A stretch of 64,000 bases of DNA from Fidelibacterota bacterium SCGC AAA298-D23 (lineage in GTDB: Bacteria > Fidelibacterota > Marinisomatia > Marinisomatales > Marinisomataceae), in the NCBI GenBank assembly GCA_000402655.1, contig AQSI01000001.1, positions 1 to 64,000 on the forward strand, written 5' to 3'. Made by a program: the position numbers and the translations under genes. Below are positions 9,332 to 18,187 of the stretch, piece after piece (within the stretch, counting starts at the first letter, position 1; each line of letters begins with the position of its first letter). The notes under the pieces were generated by a model. It was not told where the DNA came from. It made no database searches and worked only from the letters and a program-made list of their open reading frames with translations.

Positions 9332-9979
9332 CTAAATGTAAAAGTAAATTGAGATGTAATGAAACACACTTGCAAGAAGAACAAAAATATGCCAAATGAA
9401 ATGATTGTATTTGATCTTCGAATCGGCTAAATAGAAAAAGACACCAATTAAATAGGTTGAAGCTGAAGCATATATCCACATTAATGCATTTTGAGGAATT
9501 TCATTTATAAAAGCATCAATGAAAAATAACCAAAGACCCCCCATAAAAATATATAATAATGTTGAACTAATATTATAGCTACCAACAGTAAAAATTTTCC
9601 AGATTATTCCAATAAAAGCTATCACCCAAACCAATAAGAATAGTGTTAAACCTCCACTATCAATTAAAACAGTTAAAGTAAATGGTGTATAAGATCCAGC
9701 AATTAGTAAATAAATAGAAACCATATCAAAAAGTCTGAATTTGTACCTTCCTTCTGGTGTTTTGGAGTTATGGTATAACGTTGAAGCAATGTACATTGTA
9801 GATAAACTTATACCGTAAATAAGAAAGCTCAAAAAACGAAGTAGGTTAAAATCTTGGAGGCCTTTGTTTAATAAAAAAATTAATCCAATGATACTAAGTA
9901 TAAAACCTATTCCGTGAGAGATAACGTTCAATCTATCTTCTTCTTTGGAATAAAAAAATTGATTTGGGAGATTTTTCAT
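9332..9979 (-). CDS. PAQR / hemolysin III family seven-helix membrane protein
   Basis: 215 residues with seven predicted membrane helices. Family signatures are the N-terminal NVISHGIG, the STLYHNS motif after helix 2, AGSYTPF, and the His-containing FIWHIFVLLASVFHYI near the C-terminus; the histidines form the proposed zinc site of PAQR receptors. Bacterial members (YqfA, hemolysin III) affect membrane lipid homeostasis; the exact activity is uncertain. It is 19 bases upstream of acs on the same strand. Confidence 0.88.
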   Translation of the reverse strand: MKNLPNQFFYSKEEDRLNVISHGIGFILSIIGLIFLLNKGLQDFNLLRFLSFLIYGISLSTMYIASTLYHNSKTPEGRYKFRLFDMVSIYLLIAGSYTPFTLTVLIDSGGLTLFLLVWVIAFIGIIWKIFTVGSYNISSTLLYIFMGGLWLFFIDAFINEIPQNALMWIYASASTYLIGVFFYLADSKIKYNHFIWHIFVLLASVFHYISIYFYI

Positions 9980-10062
9980 ATAAAAAAATAGCTATAAATA
10001 CTTAAATCATAAACCTTTAAAAATGGCTAGTGCATTACCTTCCATTTTTTTTATCTTATTAA

Positions 10063-10776
10063 ATGATAAAACCAGATAATTCAAAAAATGAATCAAAAAA
10101 AATTCAAATAAAAAATATGTTTAATGATATATCATCACGATATGATCAAATCAATAAAATGATGACATTAAACATGGATAAGAATTGGAGAAACATCGTT
10201 TATAAACTTTCAATGCAGAATGGTCCAAGCAAAATAATTGATATCGCAACTGGTACTGGAGATATAGCGCTATGTTTTGCAAATGATAATGTTCAAGTTG
10301 TTGGAGTTGATAATGCATCGATGATGTTGGATTTAGCCAATAAAAAAAGTATGGGATTATCAAATATTAGATTTCAATTAGAAGATGCAGAAAATATGAG
10401 TTTTGATGATAATACTTTTGATGTTGCAACAATAGGTTTTGGAGTTAGAAATTTTGAAAATTTGGATCAAGGATTATCTGAGATTAAACGTGTTTTAAGA
10501 CCTGGCAAAAAATTAATTATACTTGAAACTGCTGTACCTTCCTTTTTTATATTTCGATTTGGATACTTCCTTTATACAAAACTTATTGTTCCAGTTTTAG
10601 GAAGAATGATTGCAAAAAATCAACAAGCTTACCAATATCTATCAACCTCAGCTGAACATTTTCCGCATGGGAAGGAATTTAAGATGATTTTAGAGAAAGC
10701 TGGTTTTGAAAATATTCAAATAAAATATTTATCTCTTGGTATTGTTAACATTTATAGTGCCTCAAAACCAATTTAA
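10063..10776 (+). CDS. menG: Demethylmenaquinone / ubiquinone methyltransferase (MenG/UbiE)
   Basis: SAM-dependent C-methyltransferase finishing quinone synthesis. 237 residues. The family start MFNDISSRYDQINKMMT is followed by the SAM-binding DIATGTGDIA and later IGFGVRNFENLDQGLSEIKR and RVLRPGKKLIILE, all standard in UbiE/MenG. The FCB-like gene set and the menaquinone-type Etf oxidoreductase at 61-63 kb favour menaquinone as product; this is inference. The gene stands alone and runs into the convergent cyclo-ligase gene with no gap. Confidence 0.9.
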   Translation: MIKPDNSKNESKKIQIKNMFNDISSRYDQINKMMTLNMDKNWRNIVYKLSMQNGPSKIIDIATGTGDIALCFANDNVQVVGVDNASMMLDLANKKSMGLSNIRFQLEDAENMSFDDNTFDVATIGFGVRNFENLDQGLSEIKRVLRPGKKLIILETAVPSFFIFRFGYFLYTKLIVPVLGRMIAKNQQAYQYLSTSAEHFPHGKEFKMILEKAGFENIQIKYLSLGIVNIYSASKPI

Positions 10777-11334
10777 TTATTTTAATATCTCTTTTTGGGT
10801 AATCACATAATCCATCTTGATATCGTGTTCTTCTTGAAATGAGATGTTTTCAAACTGAAAACTATACGCAATACCAATCAAAATAGTTGATGTCTTTTTT
10901 GAAAAAGTTCGATCGTAAAAACCACCTCCCATTCCTAAACGAAATAATTGTTTGTTGAATGCAACACAAGGTACCAATACAATGTCGATATGTTTAAGAT
11001 CAACAAATTCTTTATCTTTTGGCTCGTATATTCCGTATTTATTCGCTAATAGCTTAGATTGAAAATTATTTTTAGCAAAAGAAAGAGTTTTTGATTGATT
11101 TTCAATCACAGGAAGTAATACTTCTTTATTCTTCGAATGAAGATAATTTATTATTTCAAGCGGAGATGCTTCATTATCGAACGGATAATAAAGACCTACA
11201 GTGTTATATGATAATTCTTTTGAAATCTTTAACCACTGTGACAAAAAATTATCAGACAATCTTGAAATATGTGCATCCGAAAGAAGAGATCTTTCATAAC
11301 GTTTTTCATGTCTTATATTTTCTTTGATAGACAT
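10777..11334 (-). CDS. 5-formyltetrahydrofolate cyclo-ligase
   Basis: ATP-dependent conversion of 5-formyl-THF to 5,10-methenyl-THF. 185 residues from ATG 11334. A basic N-terminal helix (IRHEKRYERSLL) binds the nucleotide, and the C-terminal LGMGGGFYDRTF is the diagnostic motif. The frame opens 14 codons earlier, but that extension is cysteine-rich and unlike the family. The chosen ATG lies 22 bases inside the end of the upstream membrane-protein gene, consistent with coupled translation. Folate also connects with FolE at 20.1 kb. Confidence 0.9.
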   Translation of the reverse strand: MSIKENIRHEKRYERSLLSDAHISRLSDNFLSQWLKISKELSYNTVGLYYPFDNEASPLEIINYLHSKNKEVLLPVIENQSKTLSFAKNNFQSKLLANKYGIYEPKDKEFVDLKHIDIVLVPCVAFNKQLFRLGMGGGFYDRTFSKKTSTILIGIAYSFQFENISFQEEHDIKMDYVITQKEILK

Positions 11335-11864
11335 CTCAAGATAGTAAAATAGTACGCAATCGGAGCAACAAACCAAATGAGTTGAGGAATAATAGTTAAG
11401 CCATTACCATTAATAGTTATAAAAATAGGATTATACCAGTTATCAATAAATAACCACAGCTTTCCATTTCCGTTCAAGTCTACTAAAAACTCAGAAATAC
11501 TTCCCCAAATAATCATTATTAACAATGCTGTTGAGTTGAATGTATAAAGAAATTCTTTATTTTTAAGAAATGCTTTTGCTAAAAAAATGCCAACAATAAA
11601 AATTAGACCATCAATAAATGAGTATGTAATATTTCTCACTAAAGGTAGATTAATTGGCCAATCAATTAGAATAAGGTGAAATGATTTTCCTGCCAATGCG
11701 AAAGGAATCTCCCATGTAAGTCCCACTAATACTCCCAAAAAATATAACTTGAACAATTCTGCTGTTATTTTTTGATAATAATAAAGTATGAAAAATATTA
11801 CAGGAGCACTATTACCAACTATAAAAGCTGCCCACATTAATTGATTAGCTGAAAATAAATCCAT
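11313..11864 (-). CDS. Unrecognised multi-pass membrane protein
   Basis: 183 residues with about five membrane helices. I do not recognise the family. Visible features are a polar LTWEIPFALAGKSFH loop after helix 2, an acidic SEFLVDLNGNG segment and an ending WFVAPIAYYFTILR. Its ATG shares one base with the stop of an upstream 27-codon reading frame (TAATG), so its translation probably depends on that fragment. The 3' end overlaps the cyclo-ligase gene by 22 bases. Confidence 0.7.
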   Translation of the reverse strand: MDLFSANQLMWAAFIVGNSAPVIFFILYYYQKITAELFKLYFLGVLVGLTWEIPFALAGKSFHLILIDWPINLPLVRNITYSFIDGLIFIVGIFLAKAFLKNKEFLYTFNSTALLIMIIWGSISEFLVDLNGNGKLWLFIDNWYNPIFITINGNGLTIIPQLIWFVAPIAYYFTILRCLSKKI

Positions 11865-11947
11865 TACCCTTTAACGATAGTTGTACCAGCTTGACTTTTA
11901 TCTGAGAGAGCGTTTCCTCCGAGTGCAATGATTGCAGTTTTTTCCAT
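11864..11947 (-). pseudogene. N-terminal remnant of a carbamate kinase-like gene (27 codons)
   Basis: A short open frame, ATG 11947 to TAA 11866-11864, encodes M-E-K-T followed by AIIALGGNAL and SDKSQAGTT. The ALGGNAL block is the N-terminal phosphate-binding signature of carbamate kinase and related amino-acid kinases, which run to about 310 residues; here the frame stops after 27. The rest of the kinase is absent, since the next gene is a membrane protein starting within the stop codon. It is either a degraded gene or a leader peptide reused for translational coupling. Confidence 0.6.
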
Positions 11948-11993
11948 GAAGACAATATATCATTTTTTTACTGCAAAGGCATTATTTGTGGTT

Positions 11994-13193
11994 TTAATTA
12001 CTTGAGAAAAAATTCCACATTAGTTCCTCCATGGAATTTCCATTATATGATAAGGTAAACCAATAGTGATCACCGTTTACAATTTTAAATAGATCTACTG
12101 TTGTGTTATTATCTCCATTTAAGTAAGTGTAGTTTTCTATATCTCCAACAATATTAGTTTGCGGTGAAGAATCAGTATTATTATACTGAGACCAATAAGC
12201 TACTGTTTGATCTACGCTCATCATATATCCAGCAATACCATTGTAAGGTCTAGAATAATCAATGGTTCCATTAAATATCATTACTGAGGTTGCATGGCTT
12301 GGTTGACATTCGCTTGAATCATTCATTGGCATTAATCCTGAAACAGGTGCAATAGCTGTTACTAGTGAACTTTGATAGCATGCCATTGAATAAGAAAAGT
12401 CAGCTCCATTTGAGTACCCAGTTAAAAACACTTTTGATGCGTCTATATTATAATTGCCTGATATCTCATTAAGTAATGCAGGAAAAAACCCTATATCATC
12501 TTGACTACATTTATTATCTCCTCCTGGAGGATTAGTGTTCCATGTAGTTCCACCACCACAAACTAGTCCTTGTGGATAAACTGCAATAAAATTAAACTGA
12601 TCAGCTAGAGATCTAAAATCTGCTGTATTAATAAAATATTGACTATATCCACTAAATCCGTGGAATGCGAACAGAATTGGAGTAGCAGAATTTGGGTCAT
12701 ATGATGAGGGGATATAGATTAAATATTCTCTCGTTTCATTATCATAAGACATGGTTTCACTTAATAATCCTGTTTCAGTAGATGTGTCAGGCTCAATTAT
12801 TGATATTATATCATTTTCGGTATGGACATTTTGGCCACCGGGTCCAATAACTGTTAATGATACATCATATGTACCTGGATTTTCATAAGTATGAGAAAAT
12901 GTGTAATATGTACTTTCAATATCACTATCATCATCCACATTCCATAACCAAGAAGTGATTTCACCGGTAGATGTACTTGTAAATGTAATATCAAAAGGAG
13001 CTTCACCGCTATAAGAGGAAACTGTAAAGCTAGCTACGGGTTCAGGAATTATTCCACCACCATTTCCTCCTGAATTATCGCCTGGGGTATCGTCGCCAAC
13101 ATCTTCAACTGACTGGGTTGAACTTCCTCCAGAACAAGAAAATATGATCGAAATAAAAATAAGAATGGTTAATCTGTATATGTTCTTCCCCAT
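11994..13193 (-). CDS. Secreted lipoprotein with PKD domain and PHB-depolymerase/feruloyl-esterase-like hydrolase
   Basis: 399 residues. The signal peptide ends in a lipobox-like IIFSC with Cys20, then a Gly/Asp/Asn linker, a PKD domain near residues 53-135 (VASFTVSSYSGEAPFDITF and the YxFSHTYENPGTY signature), and an alpha/beta hydrolase of the LpqC / PHB-depolymerase family. Catalytic elements: GYSNG near residue 262, an Asp in NGTIDYSRPYNG and a His near the C-terminus in NGDHYWF. AFHGFSG is the oxyanion strand. It probably hydrolyses esters at the cell surface; the natural polymer is unknown. Thirteen bases separate it from the CIA30 gene upstream. Confidence 0.85.
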   Translation of the reverse strand: MGKNIYRLTILIFISIIFSCSGGSSTQSVEDVGDDTPGDNSGGNGGGIIPEPVASFTVSSYSGEAPFDITFTSTSTGEITSWLWNVDDDSDIESTYYTFSHTYENPGTYDVSLTVIGPGGQNVHTENDIISIIEPDTSTETGLLSETMSYDNETREYLIYIPSSYDPNSATPILFAFHGFSGYSQYFINTADFRSLADQFNFIAVYPQGLVCGGGTTWNTNPPGGDNKCSQDDIGFFPALLNEISGNYNIDASKVFLTGYSNGADFSYSMACYQSSLVTAIAPVSGLMPMNDSSECQPSHATSVMIFNGTIDYSRPYNGIAGYMMSVDQTVAYWSQYNNTDSSPQTNIVGDIENYTYLNGDNNTTVDLFKIVNGDHYWFTLSYNGNSMEELMWNFFSSN

Positions 13194-13206
13194 TAAAATA
13201 ATTTAA

Positions 13207-13755
13207 TTAAAAAGCTTTTATATGTTCAATCTCTAATAAAAAGTTACCTTCCTGCTTATCAGAAATAAGAATTCCCATAGAATTTACTTTTTGTACTTTT
13301 AGTTTTGGAGCTCTTATGCTTCTACCAAAATAGTAAGGTTGAAAGTTTTCAACTGGGATTTCAATATCAACCCATTGACCTTTAATAGTCTTAAAATTAG
13401 CAGAATAATTCGCATAACTACCCTTCATTGTCAAACGAAATTTATATATATTTCCATCACCCTTTACTCTTAGTAAAAATTTAGAAGTTTCTTTTAATTG
13501 ATTTCCATCGAACCCTCTTCTTATTGACGCAAATCCACCATTATTTTTTAGGGAGACATTACCAGAAAAAATAATATTGTTTACTTTATTAAGATAAATA
13601 TTGGACTGTGAGATTCCTCCCATTACACCATCATTGACAATTCCCCATTTATCAATTCCAATATTATTTGACGGATCAACCATAGTAATGTTTTGAGAAA
13701 AAATAATTGTTTGAAGTACTAAATAAATTGAGAAATAAAATTTATATCTTTTCAT
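13207..13755 (-). CDS. Secreted CIA30-family (complex I intermediate-associated protein 30-like) protein
   Basis: 182 residues. An N-terminal hydrophobic segment is probably a signal peptide. The body has CIA30 features: WGIVNDGVMGGISQS, GNVSLKNNGGFASIR, the strand LLRVKGDGNIYKF and WVDIEIPVENFQP. The fold is a galactose-binding-like beta sandwich. Bacterial members are of unknown role, and many are exported. It shares a strand and close spacing with the esterase lipoprotein, so both may handle an external carbohydrate or ester; this is inference. Confidence 0.8.
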   Translation of the reverse strand: MKRYKFYFSIYLVLQTIIFSQNITMVDPSNNIGIDKWGIVNDGVMGGISQSNIYLNKVNNIIFSGNVSLKNNGGFASIRRGFDGNQLKETSKFLLRVKGDGNIYKFRLTMKGSYANYSANFKTIKGQWVDIEIPVENFQPYYFGRSIRAPKLKVQKVNSMGILISDKQEGNFLLEIEHIKAF

Positions 13756-13760
13756 GGAAG

Positions 13761-13834
13761 TGGGCGATGAAGGATTCGAACCTCCGACATCCTGCGTGTA
13801 AAGCAGGCGCTCTGACCAGCTGAGCTAATCGCCC
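13761..13834 (-). tRNA. tRNA-Val (anticodon TAC)
   Basis: The minus strand folds into a full cloverleaf: acceptor GGGCGAT, D arm GCTC/GAGC, anticodon stem CCTGC/GCAGG with loop TTTACAC (anticodon TAC), T arm GGAGG-TTCGAAT-CCTTC and discriminator A. CCA is not encoded. It lies between CIA30 and a divergent membrane protein. Confidence 0.96.
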
Positions 13835-13923
13835 GAGACGAAAAGTTAAACTACAATACAAGAAATTCCAAAAAAATTTGTTTATATTCTAAAAGTTTAG
13901 AAATCAAAAAAAAGGGGATGAAA

Positions 13924-14295
13924 ATGGAAACAAGTTTAGCATTTACAATCATTGCTGTTGCTCTAACACTTTTAGGATTATTTAAGTTTATTGCTCCTAA
14001 AAAATTTAATGAAAATTCAATGGGAGAACTGCATAAAGAAGCAGTTAATCCTGCTGCAGCAATTCGTTCAGCTCTTGGAGGAATGGTCTTAACAGTCGCT
14101 TTAATTGCATTCATGTCTCGAAATTTAGAGCCAGCAGCTGCAAGTGTTGTTCTTTGTTCAATTGGAATAGGACTTGTAACAACTATTTGCATTGTTGTTC
14201 TTAACACGGTAAGAGGATTTACTGATGAAGTACCAGTACCTCCAATGATTCTATTGGGAGTGTTGAGTATTATTGCTTTTGTAGCAGCTTGCTAA
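13924..14295 (+). CDS. Small four-helix membrane protein, possibly DUF4345-like
   Basis: 123 residues, about four hydrophobic helices. I chose ATG 13924 because AGGGG lies at correct spacing; the in-frame ATG at 13918 directly abuts that site. Features are the LLGLFKFIAPKKFNENS loop, AAAIRSALGGMVLTVALIAF and an ending LLGVLSIIAFVAAC. The helix pattern and the RxxxGG element recall DUF4345 membrane proteins, but the resemblance is weak and no function can be given. A strong terminator follows. Confidence 0.72.
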   Translation: METSLAFTIIAVALTLLGLFKFIAPKKFNENSMGELHKEAVNPAAAIRSALGGMVLTVALIAFMSRNLEPAAASVVLCSIGIGLVTTICIVVLNTVRGFTDEVPVPPMILLGVLSIIAFVAAC

Positions 14296-14300
14296 AAATA

Positions 14301-14331
14301 AAAAAGGCTACATTTGTTGTAGCCTTTTTTT
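14301..14331. terminator. Bidirectional rho-independent terminator
   Basis: GGCTACA (14306-14312) pairs with TGTAGCC (14318-14324) around a five-base loop, extended by five A-T pairs on each side, and gives a T run on either strand. It lies between the convergent membrane-protein and lon genes. Confidence 0.88.
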
Positions 14332-14350
14332 ATCAAGTTTTAAATTCAAA

Positions 14351-16693
14351 CTACTTTTTCAAATTAGGGATTGCAACATCAATTACATCCATCACTTCTT
14401 TGGCAAAGTGGAAAGATAAATCTTTTTTGATGTGTTCTGGAATTTCTTCAAGATCTCTTTTATTTGCATGAGGAAGGATAATTGTTTTAATACCAGACCT
14501 GTGAGCAGCTGTTACTTTTTCTTTTACTCCACCAATAGCTAGTACATTTCCTCTTAAGGTAATTTCACCTGTCATAGCTACTTTACTTTTAACTGGTTTA
14601 TTAGTTAGTAATGACACAAGAGATGTAAACATTCCAACACCAGCTGATGGTCCATCCTTAGGAATTGCTCCCGCAGGACAGTGAACATGAATATCCGTTT
14701 TATCAGCAAAATCATCTTTTAAATTCAAAATATCAGTATGCGATTTTACATATGTGAATGCAGCAGATGCAGACTCTTTCATTACATCTCCTAGCTGACC
14801 AGTTAAGGTTAAAACACCTTTACCTTTCATTTTACTTGATTCAATAAATAATATATCACCACCAGCCGCAGTCCATGCCATTCCAGTGACAACACCAGGT
14901 TTTGTAGTTCTTTCTGCTAAATCAGATTGAAATTTTGGAATACCAAGATATTCATTTACTGATTTTTTAGAAATACTAGCTGTCTTAAGTTTTTTGTTTA
15001 CCACATCTACAGCTATTTTACGTAATACATTAGAAATTTCTCTTTCAAGACTTCTCACTCCAGATTCTCTGGTATATGAAGAAATAATTTCTTTAATTCC
15101 TGTGTCGTTAAATTTGACTTGTTTCGAAGTGAGCCCGTTTTCTTTTACTTGTTTAGGTATTAAATGTTTTTTTGCTATCTGAACTTTTTCATCATCAATG
15201 TATCCTCTAAAATCAATCATTTCCATACGATCATAAAGAGCAGGAGGAATATTATCTGGATAATTTGCAGTAGCAATAAACATCACTTTACTTAAATCAA
15301 AATCGACTTCAAGATAATGATCGCTAAAAGCATGATTTTGCTCCGGATCTAGCACTTCAAGCATTGCTGAGGAAGGGTCTCCTCTAAAATCCGAACCAAG
15401 CTTATCAATCTCATCCAACATAAATACAGGATTATTCGTTTTTGCTTTTTTCAATGACTGAATAATTCTTCCTGGAAGTGCACCAATATAAGTTCTTCTG
15501 TGTCCTCGAATTTCCGCTTCATCTCTAACTCCACCTAAGGAAATTCTAACAAACTCTCTACCCATTGATTTTGCAATGGACTTCCCTAATGATGTTTTTC
15601 CAACACCAGGAGGGCCCGTGAAGCAAAGTATAGGACCCCTAACTGTTTCTTCTTTAGTTACTTTTTTCTTTAAGGACCTTACAGCTAAGTACTCTAATAC
15701 TCTTTCTTTTACCTTAGGTAGACCATAATGGTCTTCATCTAATCTTTTTTGCGCTTCTTTTACGTTCAAATTATCTTTACTAGACTTACTCCATGGTAAT
15801 TCAGTTAGCCATTCTAAATATGTTCTTGCTACAGAGTACTCAGGAGATTGAGGAGAAATTCTTCCAAGACGATCAAGCTCCTTATTTGCAACTTTATTAG
15901 CTTCATCGCTCATTTTCACATCTTCAATTTTCTTTTTTAACTCGTCAAGTTCTACTGTTTGGCTATCTTCACCTAATTCTTTTTGAATAGTTTTCATTTG
16001 TTCTCGTAGATAATATTCACGCTGAGTTTTAGAAATCTCATCCTGAACTTCAGATTGAATTTCTTCTCCAAGTTTTATTCTTTGAATTTCTTTTTGTAAG
16101 AGGTTAATTGCATTTTCAACCCTCTTACGTACATCAAGTTCTTCTAAAACTTGTTGTTTCTCCGAATTTTTCACAGATAACAATGAAGTAGCTCTATCTG
16201 CCAATCTGGATGGGCGATCTATATTAGAAAGCATTCCAGCATGTTCTTCATTTAAATTTGGAGATATTTTTATTAATTCAGTAAACGAGTTCTTCAAGTT
16301 TTTAGCAAGAGCCTCAATTTGTACATCAGGCGTGTTGATTGATTCTTGAATTCTTTCAATGTCCGCCATAAAGTATGAATCACCTTGATTAAATTTCAAT
16401 ATCTTAACTCTATCGACTCCTTGAACAATGGCAGATTTACTATTATCAGGCATGTCGAATGTCTTGAGTACTAAGGCTAGAGTACCATATGAATATAAGT
16501 CATCTTCTTTTGGATCTTCGATTGATCCATCTTGCTGTGCAACTACTACAAGATACTTGTTATCATCAGGAAGATCTTCAATTAGCTTTAGTGATTTTTC
16601 TCTACCAACATAGATTGGTATTACTTGTTGCGGAAATAAAACCGTATTTTTCAACGGCATAACCGGATATTGTTTTGTTGTTTCCATATTCAT
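14351..16693 (-). CDS. lon: ATP-dependent protease Lon
   Basis: 780 residues, full length. The N-terminal substrate-binding domain begins YPVMPLKNTVLFP. The AAA+ module has Walker A GPPGVGKTS near residue 363, Walker B VFMLDEIDKL and the sensor region. The C-terminal serine-lysine protease domain has KDGPSAG (catalytic Ser near 679) and the Lys in IGGVKEK near 721. It degrades damaged and regulatory proteins. The start is uncertain between ATG 16693 and the ATG two codons on; neither has a clear ribosome site. The 93 bases upstream are AT-rich and probably hold its promoter. Confidence 0.97.
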   Translation of the reverse strand: MNMETTKQYPVMPLKNTVLFPQQVIPIYVGREKSLKLIEDLPDDNKYLVVVAQQDGSIEDPKEDDLYSYGTLALVLKTFDMPDNSKSAIVQGVDRVKILKFNQGDSYFMADIERIQESINTPDVQIEALAKNLKNSFTELIKISPNLNEEHAGMLSNIDRPSRLADRATSLLSVKNSEKQQVLEELDVRKRVENAINLLQKEIQRIKLGEEIQSEVQDEISKTQREYYLREQMKTIQKELGEDSQTVELDELKKKIEDVKMSDEANKVANKELDRLGRISPQSPEYSVARTYLEWLTELPWSKSSKDNLNVKEAQKRLDEDHYGLPKVKERVLEYLAVRSLKKKVTKEETVRGPILCFTGPPGVGKTSLGKSIAKSMGREFVRISLGGVRDEAEIRGHRRTYIGALPGRIIQSLKKAKTNNPVFMLDEIDKLGSDFRGDPSSAMLEVLDPEQNHAFSDHYLEVDFDLSKVMFIATANYPDNIPPALYDRMEMIDFRGYIDDEKVQIAKKHLIPKQVKENGLTSKQVKFNDTGIKEIISSYTRESGVRSLEREISNVLRKIAVDVVNKKLKTASISKKSVNEYLGIPKFQSDLAERTTKPGVVTGMAWTAAGGDILFIESSKMKGKGVLTLTGQLGDVMKESASAAFTYVKSHTDILNLKDDFADKTDIHVHCPAGAIPKDGPSAGVGMFTSLVSLLTNKPVKSKVAMTGEITLRGNVLAIGGVKEKVTAAHRSGIKTIILPHANKRDLEEIPEHIKKDLSFHFAKEVMDVIDVAIPNLKK

Positions 16694-16786
16694 ATTGTTA
16701 TAGGTGCAAAAAGTGTGCCTTTCATATTTAATTTAATTTTGTAAAAAAATAATACTAAATCTATGCCATTATGTCATTAAAGTATG

Positions 16787-17326
16787 CTATTTTAATGAAA
16801 TTGAATAAACAAATTCGTTAAAATTGGACTTGTTTGATTTAACTAAATCATTATTACCAACAGCTTTAACGAAATAAATGCTATTACCAAATTCAATTAC
16901 TCCACCCAAAAGTCCATAATCTTCTTTTAATTCTTTCAGAGCATTACGGTTAATCATATTAGGAACCTCATAAGTTCCGTAAAGCTCAACGATACTAATA
17001 TTTTTTGAACTTAAAGAGTCCTTAATTGTTTCAATATTTGAATCTTCTATTTGAAATTGATTAATCCATCTATCAATATTTTGTTCAGCAGTACCTTGTA
17101 TATTTGCAAATAATACTACATTAAAATCCCCACCATCAACTAAAGATAGTTCTAATAGTCTAAATTGCTTATCTGAAATATTTGCAATCCATGATTCTGG
17201 AAGTTTATAAGAAATATTCTGTACTTCACTTTTTCCATAAATTTTATTGGTACCATTTACAGCAATAAATGAAATGAATCCGCAAAAAAATAAAACAAAA
17301 ATTAAAGATACTAATCTATTAACCAT
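16787..17326 (-). CDS. Secreted or membrane-anchored protein of unknown function
   Basis: 179 residues from ATG 17326. A hydrophobic segment near residues 5-25 is a signal peptide or anchor. The body contains YKLPESWIAN, NVVLFANIQGTAEQNIDRWINQF and a late GGVIEFGNSIYFVKAVG strand. The N-x-x-R-W-x-x-Q-F pattern recurs in exported proteins of Planctomycetota and related groups, without known function. Its ATG overlaps the lipA stop by eight bases (ATGGTTAA), so it is the last gene of the lipoate run. Confidence 0.65.
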   Translation of the reverse strand: MVNRLVSLIFVLFFCGFISFIAVNGTNKIYGKSEVQNISYKLPESWIANISDKQFRLLELSLVDGGDFNVVLFANIQGTAEQNIDRWINQFQIEDSNIETIKDSLSSKNISIVELYGTYEVPNMINRNALKELKEDYGLLGGVIEFGNSIYFVKAVGNNDLVKSNKSNFNEFVYSISLK

Positions 17327-18182
17327 TATTGAAAACCATCCTTGCTTGTTTATCAGCATGATATGAACTACGAACTAAAGGTCCTGACTCAACAACTTTG
17401 AATCCAACAGAATATCCATATTCTTTATAAAGCTCAAACTGTTCCTTTGATATATATTCTTCAACTTTTAAATGATTTTTTGTTGGTTGGAGATATTGTC
17501 CAATTGTAAAAATTTGAACGCCTAAATCTACTACTTGTCTCATGGTTTTTTTAACCTCTTCAACTTCTTCGCCGAGACCAACCATAATTCCAGTCTTTGT
17601 CCTTAATCCATGTTGAATTGATTTTTCAAGTACTCCTAATGATCTTTGCCAATTTGCTTGAGCTCTTACTGCTTTACTTATACGTTCAACACATTCAACA
17701 TTATGACTAAATATGTCTGGCTTTGAATCAAAAACTATCTTCAATGCGGGTTCAAAACCCTTGAAGTCTGGAGTAAGTACTTCTACAGTACATCCAGGAT
17801 TAACTTTTTTAGTTTGCTTAATTGTGTCAGCCCAAATTGACGCTCCAAAATCACCTTTTAAATCATCTCTATCAACTGAAGTGATAACTACATGTCTTAA
17901 ACCCATTTTTTTAACTGCCTGTGCAACTCTTATTGGTTCTAAAGGATCATTCCAGGTTGGTTTACCTGTTTTAACTGAACAAAATCCACAGGCTCGCGTG
18001 CACGTATCTCCTAAAATCATTAGCGTAGCAGTTTTTCTATTCCAGCATTCATAAATATTTGGACATCTAGCTTCGGCGCAAACTGTATTTAAATAACTTT
18101 CCTGAACCATTTTTTTAACAGTTTTATAATTTTTATCTGTTGAAATATTTATTTTTGGTTTTTGCAGCTTAGTATGAATCAT
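17319..18182 (-). CDS. lipA: Lipoyl synthase (radical SAM)
   Basis: Inserts two sulfurs into octanoyl groups on lipoyl domains. 287 residues. The auxiliary [4Fe-4S] cluster motif is CAEARCPNIYEC, the radical SAM cluster is CTRACGFC, and the C-terminal RSSYHADK supplies the serine ligand of the auxiliary cluster. Five bases separate it from lipB, and lpd lies just before, so lipoate attachment and use are encoded together. The auxiliary cluster is consumed during catalysis in this family, which fits the SUF operon at 54-61 kb. Confidence 0.97.
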   Translation of the reverse strand: MIHTKLQKPKINISTDKNYKTVKKMVQESYLNTVCAEARCPNIYECWNRKTATLMILGDTCTRACGFCSVKTGKPTWNDPLEPIRVAQAVKKMGLRHVVITSVDRDDLKGDFGASIWADTIKQTKKVNPGCTVEVLTPDFKGFEPALKIVFDSKPDIFSHNVECVERISKAVRAQANWQRSLGVLEKSIQHGLRTKTGIMVGLGEEVEEVKKTMRQVVDLGVQIFTIGQYLQPTKNHLKVEEYISKEQFELYKEYGYSVGFKVVESGPLVRSSYHADKQARMVFNNG

Positions 18183-18187
18183 AATTT

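Noticed and set aside
10019..10052. AAAAATGG/CCATTTTT hairpin followed by Ts, just before menG
   Set aside because: It has only two G-C pairs, a 15-base loop and no upstream gene to terminate on that strand; probably chance in AT-rich DNA.
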